In this document: piece by piece, positions 1-5,441 of the stretch
Position numbering within the stretch: position 1 is the stretch's first letter
How the letters are laid out: each line of letters opens with the position of its first letter
Assembly (NCBI GenBank): GCA_964626505.1
Contig: CAZVFR010000192.1
Location: forward strand, 1-6,996
Length of the DNA: 6,996 nucleotides
Reading direction: 5' to 3'
From: CAZUGA01 sp964626505
Lineage (GTDB): Bacteria > Pseudomonadota > Gammaproteobacteria > Methylococcales > UBA1147
Translations under genes and position numbers: made by a program
The notes under the pieces: model-generated
Told to the model about the DNA's origin: nothing
Seen by the model: the letters and a program-made list of their open reading frames with translations, nothing else
The model's database searches: none

Positions 1-55
1 AAATGACCTCATTCTGGATCGTTTTCGCTGCAATACATTTTAACCAGACAGCCTC
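1..55 (-). mobile_element. Partial copy of the same MITE-like element, cut by window edge
   Basis: Read on the minus strand from 55 down to 1, this stretch matches the first 55 bases of the complete element at 1034-1265 at 53 of 55 positions. It begins with the same terminal GAGGCTGTCTGGTTAAAATG. The match continues up to base 1, so the rest of the copy lies outside the window. It could be another short element or the end of a full insertion sequence. The outer end lies only 8 bp after the stop codon of the DUF2232-like gene. The adjoining bases (CAC at 56-58) do not match the TTA flank of the complete copy, so a target duplication cannot be shown here. Confidence 0.85.
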
Positions 56-63
56 CACAAACC

Positions 64-948
64 TCAAACTTTTTTGCCACGACGAATGGCGCGAAAATCC
101 ATAGACGTATCTAGTGCACCCAACGCCGCGAAGCCGGGAATCAAAATCTGCGGAATAAACATCAAGGCGAGATACGGTACCGCAAACCAAGACTTTTTCC
201 AGCGCTTTTTCGCACCCAAGCCATGCAAGGTAGACAAACCCTGAAAAAAATACACCACCACGGCAACTATAAATAAATCCGCCATAAGTCCATCTTTTAT
301 CACCCCCGCAACAACCAGGATAGCGACGACCACAGGCAACATCATTTTGGGCAGCATCAGCGAGATGAACTCAGCCTTGTAGCCTTCCGGGTTATACAAA
401 AACGACTGCATCCATCGAGCAAGCAATACCGTCATCATGCCGGCCAGACCGGCCACCAGGGCGACAAATCCGTTGAATATCCGCAGCACACCCTCTTCCT
501 CAAAACTATCGAAAGTAGCCCCTTCCACGTTTGTAATCACGACCTTAAACCAGTCGCTCCACCACGTAACCACGTCCCCTACAATCAAATGCATTGCTAT
601 TACAAACAATGCACACAATCCTCCGACCGCGATTAGCGCTATTACTTGTGATTGAGACGCTCGTAATGCTGCTGTGCCCACGAACACAACAACCCACAGC
701 GCAAGCACCAAAGGAAACGGAAAACCTGCGCGAGTCGGTAACAACAGCGAAGCTACAAAGATTAAGACACCCGCTACCAAGCCAACATAAGCAACTTCGG
801 ACCCACCTTTACGTAAATGCACCAAACCCATCGCTGCCGCGCTAAAAATGGCCAATGGCAGCAATAAAATCGACATCGCCCCAAAGAAAGCCGCAATGAA
901 AATTGCTTCCCTGCGACCACGCATTATAAATTTTGCTAACCCGCGCAC
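64..948 (-). CDS. DUF2232-like (YybS-type) multi-pass inner membrane protein
   Basis: This 294-residue protein of unknown biochemical role has about eight hydrophobic segments, near residues 16-43, 51-70, 77-95, 102-124, 159-178, 200-217, 221-238 and 255-278. From memory of the family, three parts resemble the gammaproteobacterial DUF2232 protein encoded with rpsF, rpsR and rplI (Pseudomonas PA4933 type): the N-terminus (FIMRGRREA), a central LARWMQSFLYNPEGY at 176-190, and a C-terminal ALGALDTSMDFR. The start is GTG at 948, supported by an AGAGGAG ribosome binding site 9 nt upstream; the internal ATG at codon 9 has no comparable site. No ribosomal protein gene is upstream in this window. The gene is instead bracketed by two inverted copies of a short mobile element, one starting 8 bp past its stop. 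It probably acts in the cytoplasmic membrane; the function is not inferred. Confidence 0.8.
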   Translation of the reverse strand: MRGLAKFIMRGRREAIFIAAFFGAMSILLLPLAIFSAAAMGLVHLRKGGSEVAYVGLVAGVLIFVASLLLPTRAGFPFPLVLALWVVVFVGTAALRASQSQVIALIAVGGLCALFVIAMHLIVGDVVTWWSDWFKVVITNVEGATFDSFEEEGVLRIFNGFVALVAGLAGMMTVLLARWMQSFLYNPEGYKAEFISLMLPKMMLPVVVAILVVAGVIKDGLMADLFIVAVVVYFFQGLSTLHGLGAKKRWKKSWFAVPYLALMFIPQILIPGFAALGALDTSMDFRAIRRGKKV

Positions 949-957
949 CGTTTGTAA

Positions 958-964
958 CTCCTCT
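958..964 (-). promoter_or_regulatory. Ribosome binding site of the DUF2232-like gene
   Basis: AGAGGAG on the minus strand lies 9 nt before the GTG at 948. It decides the start in favour of GTG over the in-frame ATG at 924. Confidence 0.75.
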
Positions 965-1037
965 AAAATCTAATTTAAAAAACACCGCCAATGGTAAAAA
1001 TGTCCAAGTGGTAACTCTTGAATCACCATTTTAGAGG
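960..1037. repeat. 10-bp inverted repeat pairing the ribosome binding site with the MITE junction
   Basis: CCTCTAAAAT at 960-969 and ATTTTAGAGG at 1028-1037 are perfect inverted complements, 58 bp apart. On the minus strand the inner arm contains most of the AGAGGAG ribosome binding site of the DUF2232-like gene. The outer arm is built from the target flank (ATTTTA) plus the first four bases of the MITE (GAGG). A transcript starting inside or beyond the element could therefore fold to hide the ribosome binding site. The repeat is seen directly; the regulatory effect is inference. Confidence 0.4.
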
Positions 1038-1265
1038 CTGTCTGGTTAAAATGTATGGCAGCGAAAACGATCCAGAATGAGGCCATTTTATCGATTATCT
1101 GATGAAATACATCCTTGTATTTCACCCTGTTAGGGTCGCTGCGCGGTCCTAATTAGCTCCAGGCAAATTAGTGAGGCGAATAGTTGACCTATTTAACGAG
1201 AATAATCGGAAAAATGGACCATTTTGGGGCATTTGCAGCCAATATCATTTTAACCAGACAACCTC
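1034..1265. mobile_element. Complete 232-bp MITE-like element, probably IS5-family (IS1031-type) derived
   Basis: The element starts with GAGGCTGTCTGGTTAAAATG. Its far end, read in reverse, starts with GAGGTTGTCTGGTTAAAATG, identical at 19 of 20 positions. A second block of similarity about 45-65 bp in from each end (CCATTTTAtCGATTAT against CCATTTTTcCGATTAT) extends the inverted repeats to roughly 65 bp with gaps. TTA occurs directly outside both ends (1031-1033 and 1266-1268), giving a 3-bp target duplication. No open reading frame of useful size lies inside, so it is non-autonomous and would need a transposase in trans. A TNA-type 3-bp duplication with ends beginning GAG is the pattern I associate with the IS1031 group of IS5; this family call is inference. 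An inverted partial copy lies at 1-55. Confidence 0.85.
1103..1150. repeat. Tandem hairpins inside the MITE
   Basis: A perfect 9-bp stem (TGAAATACA at 1103-1111 with TGTATTTCA at 1116-1124, loop TCCT) is followed directly by a second fold. In that fold AGGGTCGC at 1132-1139 pairs with GCGGTCCT at 1143-1150 through two G-T pairs. ACCCT/AGGGT (1124-1128/1132-1136) is a competing small stem. Internal hairpins are common in MITEs; whether this one acts in RNA or DNA is unknown. Confidence 0.6.
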
Positions 1266-1268
1266 TTA

Positions 1269-1629
1269 CACCGCTGAAAACCATTAAAAATGTGGGAAAC
1301 ACACGCCTATATTCCGGTTTATGTCCTCACGCCCGCAAATACGGTTAACTTGAAGGTAATGTTCCGAAGTCCGACCTTAACAAGGACTTTGTAACAGATG
1401 CCAGTTACTTTTTCCACTGTCGTCTCAATGCCCATAGCCGGGCGCTTCAAACAAACTCGAAAAAATTTATAGCGCTGAGCTTCTACCCGGCTTATACCGC
1501 CTGGCCTAAGACTGTAGGTTTTACACAACACAGAGAATACCTGTCGCAATATTAGAAAGGCAGCACCCTATAAACCGAATTGTTACCCCGACTGCCACCT
1601 TTTTCGATATCATTACCATTTCGGCCACC
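1269..1629. other. Non-coding region upstream of the GTP cyclohydrolase fusion gene
   Basis: I see no convincing gene in these 361 bp. Short reading frames on both strands lack ribosome binding sites and recognisable sequence. One potential hairpin is visible: CGAAGTCC at 1365-1372 pairs with GGACTTTG at 1384-1391 with one G-T pair, and there is no T-run after it. No FMN riboswitch-like conserved segments are recognisable. I could not find a sigma-70 promoter with both boxes well matched. The frame of the following gene stays open from 1510 but has no ATG, GTG or TTG before 1630. Confidence 0.6.
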
Positions 1630-3003
1630 ATGACCGATTCTAATTTGAACCGAGCTAATGTGAATCAAATAAAAGAACTTGAAGTTCAGAATATCGTTCG
1701 GACCCGGATACCTACACAACATGGCGCGTTCATGTTGTATTACTACCGCAATAGCATCGATAACAAAGAACATATCGCGCTCGTTAAAGGTAGCGTAGGC
1801 GGTGCTTCAGATGTGCCCGTCAGGGTACATTCCGAGTGCTTTACGGGCGACGTTCTGGGTTCCAGACGCTGTGACTGCCGGGATCAATTGCACATGTCCA
1901 TGAGCTATATCGGATCATCTGATTGCGGAATCTTGATTTATTTGCGTCAGGAGGGCCGCGGTATAGGACTACTGGAAAAGCTCAAGGCATACAACTTACA
2001 AGACCAGGGGCTGGATACCGTAGACGCAAATATTCAACTCGGGCATCGGGCCGATGAACGCAGCTATAACGTGGCTGCTCTGATTCTAAAAGATCTCGAC
2101 GTCAAATCTTTACGCCTGATGACCAATAACCCGGCCAAAATTTCGCAACTTCAAGAGCTGGGTATCCAAGTAGACGGCCGCGTGCCGGTTGAAGTTCCAC
2201 ACCATGACGATAACGCCGACTACCTGAAAACCAAAGTCGAAAAGATGGATCACCTGCTTTCTCTGGGCAAGACCCCGTACTTGCCTGAAGATTTTCAGTT
2301 CCTACAACCGTTGATAGGCAAACTTGCCCGTCATGCCGAAGCGCAGTTGGACAAACCGTTTGTAACCATCAGCTACGCGCAAAGCATAGACGGCAGCATC
2401 GCCGTCCACCGGAGCGAATCGATCTCGTTAAGCTGCGAAAAATCACTGAAAATGACTCACGCGCTACGATCACATCACGATGCGCTGCTGGTCGGCATTA
2501 ATACTATTCTAATCGACGATCCGCAACTTAACGTACGCTATTTCAAAGGCAAAAACCCCCAGCCTGTTATTCTGGACAGCCGTCTGCGCTTTCCGATCGA
2601 CTCGAAACTACTAAGCCCAAACGCCAAACCACCGATTATCATCACCACTGAGCTGGCCTGTCGGAGCAACATAAAACCGCTTGAAGACCAAGGCGCCCGT
2701 ATTTACACGGTTAAATCGGACGCCGAAAACAAAGTTGATTTGCCCAGCGTTCTGAACTTGCTGGCCAGCTTGGGTCTCAAAACAGTCATGGTCGAGGGCG
2801 GCGCATCGGTAATCGGAAAAATCCTGGCTTCGGAAAGCGCGAATTACTGCATTGTCACCATAGCTCCGCGCCTGATTGGTGGGCTCAAAGCCATAGAAGA
2901 GCCGTGCCGCCCACAAAACACACCACCGATCACAATCGTCAACTGCGAATACCATCGTTTGGACACAGACATCATCGTTTATGGGTCGCTCGGAAAAAAC
3001 TGA
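1630..3003 (+). CDS. GTP cyclohydrolase II fused to a Rib7/RibD-type reductase domain
   Basis: This 457-residue bifunctional protein is predicted to open GTP to 2,5-diamino-6-ribosylamino-4(3H)-pyrimidinone 5'-phosphate and then reduce the ribosyl to a ribityl chain with NAD(P)H. Residues about 20-211 cover a complete cyclohydrolase II. They include GDVLGSRRCDCRDQL with Zn ligands C70, C81 and C83, LRQEGRGIGL at 105-114, Y121 matching E. coli Tyr105, catalytic D142 and R144 in ADER, and LMTNNPAK at 163-170. Residues about 240-455 form the reductase, with ISYAQSIDG (247-255), MTHALRSHHDALLVG (275-289), VEGG (388-391) and IAPRLIGG (411-418). The TYAQS-D and MTH-LR-HHD features resemble fungal Rib7 more than bacterial RibD. 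There is no RibB domain and no deaminase domain. ATG 1630 is the first ATG/GTG/TTG start in the open frame, although no good ribosome binding site precedes it. Its stop overlaps the next gene's start. It could serve riboflavin synthesis or a flavin/pteridine-like side pathway. Confidence 0.9.
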   Translation: MTDSNLNRANVNQIKELEVQNIVRTRIPTQHGAFMLYYYRNSIDNKEHIALVKGSVGGASDVPVRVHSECFTGDVLGSRRCDCRDQLHMSMSYIGSSDCGILIYLRQEGRGIGLLEKLKAYNLQDQGLDTVDANIQLGHRADERSYNVAALILKDLDVKSLRLMTNNPAKISQLQELGIQVDGRVPVEVPHHDDNADYLKTKVEKMDHLLSLGKTPYLPEDFQFLQPLIGKLARHAEAQLDKPFVTISYAQSIDGSIAVHRSESISLSCEKSLKMTHALRSHHDALLVGINTILIDDPQLNVRYFKGKNPQPVILDSRLRFPIDSKLLSPNAKPPIIITTELACRSNIKPLEDQGARIYTVKSDAENKVDLPSVLNLLASLGLKTVMVEGGASVIGKILASESANYCIVTIAPRLIGGLKAIEEPCRPQNTPPITIVNCEYHRLDTDIIVYGSLGKN

Positions 3004-4034
3004 TGCGGGCTCAGGCGATCTTTCACACCGCCCCAAAACACGTGGAGATCGGCGATATTGAACTGCCGTTACTGGCGGATAACCACGTCTTAGTCGCTAC
3101 GCGGTGTTCCGCAATCAGCCCCGGCACCGAATCGCTAATCTACCAAGGTCGCATGCCACACGGCCTATTCCAAGACAAAACCATCCCCAGCTTGAAGGGC
3201 GCATTTGAATACCCGTTTCGTTACGGCTATTCGATCGTGGGCTGTATTGTGGATCGGGGCCGCAACGTGGATCCCGAATGGGACGGCCGCAGAGTATTCG
3301 TGTTTCACCCGCACCAAAATCGGATCGTTGTTGCGTTGGACGAATGCCTACCCGTGCCAAATGAACTCTCATCAGAAGCCGCTTTGTTCCTGCCCAATAT
3401 GGAATCCGCGCTGAACTTCGTTATGGACGCAAACCCAATCATAGGTGACATCGTCGGCGTATTTGGATTGGGCGTGGTCGGACTTTTGTGCACCGCACTG
3501 TTAAGTCGGTTGGCGCTGAACCAGCTGATCGCACTGGACACACTAGCCTATAGACGCGAAACCGCCCTAGCCATGGGTGCGACCGAAACACTGGACCCCA
3601 GCCACATCGAAGAATGGAGAAATTTAACAGCACGTATTTCCGATAAACCCGAACCGAAGGGCTTGGACATCGCATTCGAGTTGTCTGGCAACATGGACGC
3701 GTTGAACCAGGCCATCGAAATCACGGGATTCGCGGGCAAAATCATCATTGGCTCATGGTACGGCAGCGCATCGAAACCGCTGGATCTAGGTGGACATTTT
3801 CACCGCAATCGCATCCGCTTGATTTCTAGCCAAGTCAGCACCATCGACCCGCAACTAAGCGGACGCTGGAGCAAAAATCGGCGCATCAATCTGGCTTGGT
3901 CGATGATCGAAGCCATAAAACCCAAAACACTGATTTCACACAAGCTGCCATTTACAGAATGCGTAAAAGCTTTTCAGATCAACGATCAGAAAACCGAGCA
4001 AGTCTTACAGACAATTTTCGAATACCCACAATAA
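3003..4034 (+). CDS. Medium-chain dehydrogenase (zinc-independent looking, BchC-like)
   Basis: This 343-residue member of the medium-chain dehydrogenase/reductase superfamily is a probable cytoplasmic NAD(P)-dependent oxidoreductase of unknown substrate. The N-terminal GroES-like domain covers about residues 1-125 and includes CSAISPGTE at 35-43. The Rossmann fold begins with VGVFGLGVVG at 151-160, and an acidic D179 at the end of the second strand suggests NAD rather than NADP. Two catalytic zinc positions are changed: the family's CGxCGTD becomes SAISPGTE and GHE becomes GYS (75-77). The four-cysteine structural zinc lobe is missing. The ATG at 3003 shares one base with the TGA of the fusion gene (TGATG), which indicates translational coupling; an upstream in-frame ATG at 2904 would lie deep inside that gene and add unrelated sequence. 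The operon implies action on a product of the GTP cyclohydrolase/reductase. The BchC comparison is by general resemblance only. Confidence 0.85.
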   Translation: MRAQAIFHTAPKHVEIGDIELPLLADNHVLVATRCSAISPGTESLIYQGRMPHGLFQDKTIPSLKGAFEYPFRYGYSIVGCIVDRGRNVDPEWDGRRVFVFHPHQNRIVVALDECLPVPNELSSEAALFLPNMESALNFVMDANPIIGDIVGVFGLGVVGLLCTALLSRLALNQLIALDTLAYRRETALAMGATETLDPSHIEEWRNLTARISDKPEPKGLDIAFELSGNMDALNQAIEITGFAGKIIIGSWYGSASKPLDLGGHFHRNRIRLISSQVSTIDPQLSGRWSKNRRINLAWSMIEAIKPKTLISHKLPFTECVKAFQINDQKTEQVLQTIFEYPQ

Positions 4035-4069
4035 ACAATCGCAGCGCTTCCGGCCCGAATTTCTCAAAT

Positions 4070-4759
4070 CTAATCATCCTCGCCGCTCAACGCTCGGTAA
4101 ACGAAGCCCGCCAGCACTGCCCCGATAATCGGAGCCACCCAAAACAACCACAGCTGCGCAGTTGCCCAGTCGCCAACAAATACCGCAACACCAGTACTTC
4201 GCGCAGGGTTAACCGATGTATTGGTAACCGGAATACTAATTAAATGGATCAAGGTCAGCCCCAATCCGATCGCGAGCGGTGCGAACCCTTGCGGAGCTCG
4301 ATGGTCGGTCGCGCCGAGAATAATCATCAGAAACATAAACGTCATGACGATTTCCGTGGTCAACGCAGCAACCATGTCATAGCCACCAGGCGAATGCTCA
4401 CCATATCCATTGGACGCAAACCCGGCGCTGAGCTCAAACCCAGCCTTCCCCGATGCGATCATATACAATACGGCCGCGCCCGTAATCGCACCCAATACCT
4501 GAGAAATAATATACGGTAACAGTTCAGAACCAGAAAACCGGCCACCACTCCAAAGACCGATGGACACAGCCGGATTCAAATGACAACCTGATATATGGCC
4601 GATCGCGTACGCCATAGTCAAAACTGTCAGGCCAAACGCAAACGATACACCCAACAGCCCGATACCCACATCCGGAAAAGCCGCCGCCAGAACCGCGCTG
4701 CCGCAACCACCCAACACCAACCAAAACGTACCTAAAAACTCCGCACCCCATTTATTCAT
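4070..4759 (-). CDS. aqpZ: Aquaporin Z, water channel
   Basis: This 229-residue inner membrane water channel of the MIP family closely matches E. coli AqpZ (231 residues) throughout. It has both NPA boxes (62-64 and 184-186). The selectivity filter expected of a water-specific channel is present: F42, H172, T181 and R187, equivalent to E. coli F43, H174, T183 and R189. GFASNGYGEHSPGGY in the periplasmic loop is also conserved. The start at 4759 is chosen because AGGGAG lies 6 nt upstream and the length fits the family; a longer frame from a TTG at 4789 is unlikely. One oddity is C59 in SGCHLNPAV, where E. coli has glycine. The gene converges on the dehydrogenase gene with 35 bp between stops and no clear terminator hairpin. 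Confidence 0.96.
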   Translation of the reverse strand: MNKWGAEFLGTFWLVLGGCGSAVLAAAFPDVGIGLLGVSFAFGLTVLTMAYAIGHISGCHLNPAVSIGLWSGGRFSGSELLPYIISQVLGAITGAAVLYMIASGKAGFELSAGFASNGYGEHSPGGYDMVAALTTEIVMTFMFLMIILGATDHRAPQGFAPLAIGLGLTLIHLISIPVTNTSVNPARSTGVAVFVGDWATAQLWLFWVAPIIGAVLAGFVYRALSGEDD

Positions 4760-4765
4760 ATGAAA

Positions 4766-4771
4766 CTCCCT
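4766..4771 (-). promoter_or_regulatory. Ribosome binding site of aqpZ
   Basis: AGGGAG on the minus strand, 6 nt before the ATG at 4759, fixes the start ten codons inside the longest possible frame. Confidence 0.75.
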
Positions 4772-4888
4772 TTGCAGTGATTTACCCAATCAATGTGACA
4801 GCTACACCGATCGCAGGTTCACTGGACCGGCACTAGGCTAGCTCGCATTTCTCCCCATAGGACTTAATGATCGCGTAGAGCTTTGTTC

Positions 4889-4906
4889 TCACAAGAGGCT
4901 TTGTGA
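4889..4906. repeat. Short palindrome TCACAA-N6-TTGTGA in the aqpZ upstream region
   Basis: Perfect 6-bp arms at 4889-4894 and 4901-4906 flank a 6-bp centre. They lie 130 bp upstream of the aqpZ start and 42 bp past the stop of the lipoprotein gene. The element could be an operator for a dimeric regulator or a weak hairpin; no T-run follows on either strand. The arms face outward compared with the CRP consensus, so it is not a CRP site. Confidence 0.35.
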
Positions 4907-4947
4907 CCAAACAGAATACGGACTAGAATCCTAAATATTCTAAAAAA

Positions 4948-5304
4948 CTAGATCTTTTTTTCGAAAACTATTTTACCATCTATGACTATTGAAGTCAGAC
5001 CGTGGTCCATACTGTAGCTACATAAGGCTATTTTAAATTCGTCTTTGTCTTTTTCGCCAGTCCATTTCAAAACCAGAGACGATGTACCTATCCCAGTAGT
5101 TTCCGTTGCTGCAAACATTTCCCGCCCGATGGCTTTTTTGAGTTTAGGTTGACACCTTTTAAGTGCCATATTTTTAAGTTGGACGTCCGACATTAATATC
5201 TGCTTAGATGCCTGCTCTTGTTTTGATTCACTACAAGCAGTAACAATTATTACAACGCTTACAAAATAGAAAAGTCTCAGTAATTTCATTTTTCGTAGAT
5301 TCAT
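4948..5304 (-). CDS. Small putative outer membrane lipoprotein of unknown function
   Basis: This 118-residue protein is not recognised. A lipoprotein signal peptide is clear: basic MNLRKMKLLR, a hydrophobic run at 11-22, then a lipobox VTAC with C24 as the lipidated residue. Serine at +2 favours outer membrane sorting over inner membrane retention. The mature part is about 95 residues, mostly polar and lysine-rich, with C51 and C95 able to form a disulfide, and no known motif. The start at 5304 has AGAGGG 8 nt upstream; the internal ATG at codon 6 has none. Sampled 60-base lines run at about 30-43% G+C, against about 58% in a sampled line of the cyclohydrolase gene, so the gene may be a later arrival between serS and aqpZ. 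It is separated from serS by 137 bp and may have its own promoter. Confidence 0.8.
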   Translation of the reverse strand: MNLRKMKLLRLFYFVSVVIIVTACSESKQEQASKQILMSDVQLKNMALKRCQPKLKKAIGREMFAATETTGIGTSSLVLKWTGEKDKDEFKIALCSYSMDHGLTSIVIDGKIVFEKKI

Positions 5305-5312
5305 ATTTAAAG

Positions 5313-5318
5313 CCCTCT
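5313..5318 (-). promoter_or_regulatory. Ribosome binding site of the lipoprotein gene
   Basis: AGAGGG on the minus strand lies 8 nt before the ATG at 5304. It supports that start over the ATG at 5289. Confidence 0.65.
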
Positions 5319-5350
5319 GATTGATTTGTCTGAATATCTATTGCTCAATT

Positions 5351-5373
5351 GATCCTTCAAAATTCTCAGGATC
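5351..5373. repeat. Hairpin between serS and the lipoprotein gene
   Basis: GATCCT at 5351-5356 pairs perfectly with AGGATC at 5368-5373 around an 11-nt A/T-rich loop. It lies about 70 bp after the serS stop. There is no run of T after it on the minus strand, so a role as an intrinsic terminator is not supported; it may be chance or an RNA-stabilising structure. Confidence 0.25.
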
Positions 5374-5441
5374 TCGTACTCAAATTCCACTATGGCTCGA
5401 TTCACAACATAATGTCTAATCGGGAATAAGCTGATAATTAC

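Noticed and set aside
1319..1549. 76-codon minus-strand reading frame in the gap before the cyclohydrolase gene
   Set aside because: It needs a TTG start, has no ribosome binding site and shows no recognisable sequence or domain.
1269..1629. Possible FMN riboswitch upstream of the riboflavin-type gene
   Set aside because: None of the conserved FMN aptamer segments could be recognised in this stretch.
1624..1632. GCCACCATG at the start of the fusion gene, identical to a eukaryotic Kozak sequence
   Set aside because: The neighbours and gene content are plainly bacterial; the match is taken as chance.
2611..3036. 141-codon minus-strand frame opposite the reductase domain
   Set aside because: It is antisense to a well-conserved enzyme and its translation resembles nothing known.
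3896..4243. Plus-strand frame spanning the end of the dehydrogenase and the end of aqpZ
   Set aside because: It overlaps two well-supported genes in other frames and has no recognisable features.
4889..4906. CRP-like site near aqpZ
   Set aside because: The arms are TCACA-N8-TGTGA, the reverse arrangement of the TGTGA-N6-TCACA consensus.
4924..4942. TAGAAT/ATTCTA inverted repeat after the lipoprotein gene as a terminator
   Set aside because: The stem is short and A/T only, and the T-run lies before rather than after it on the minus strand.
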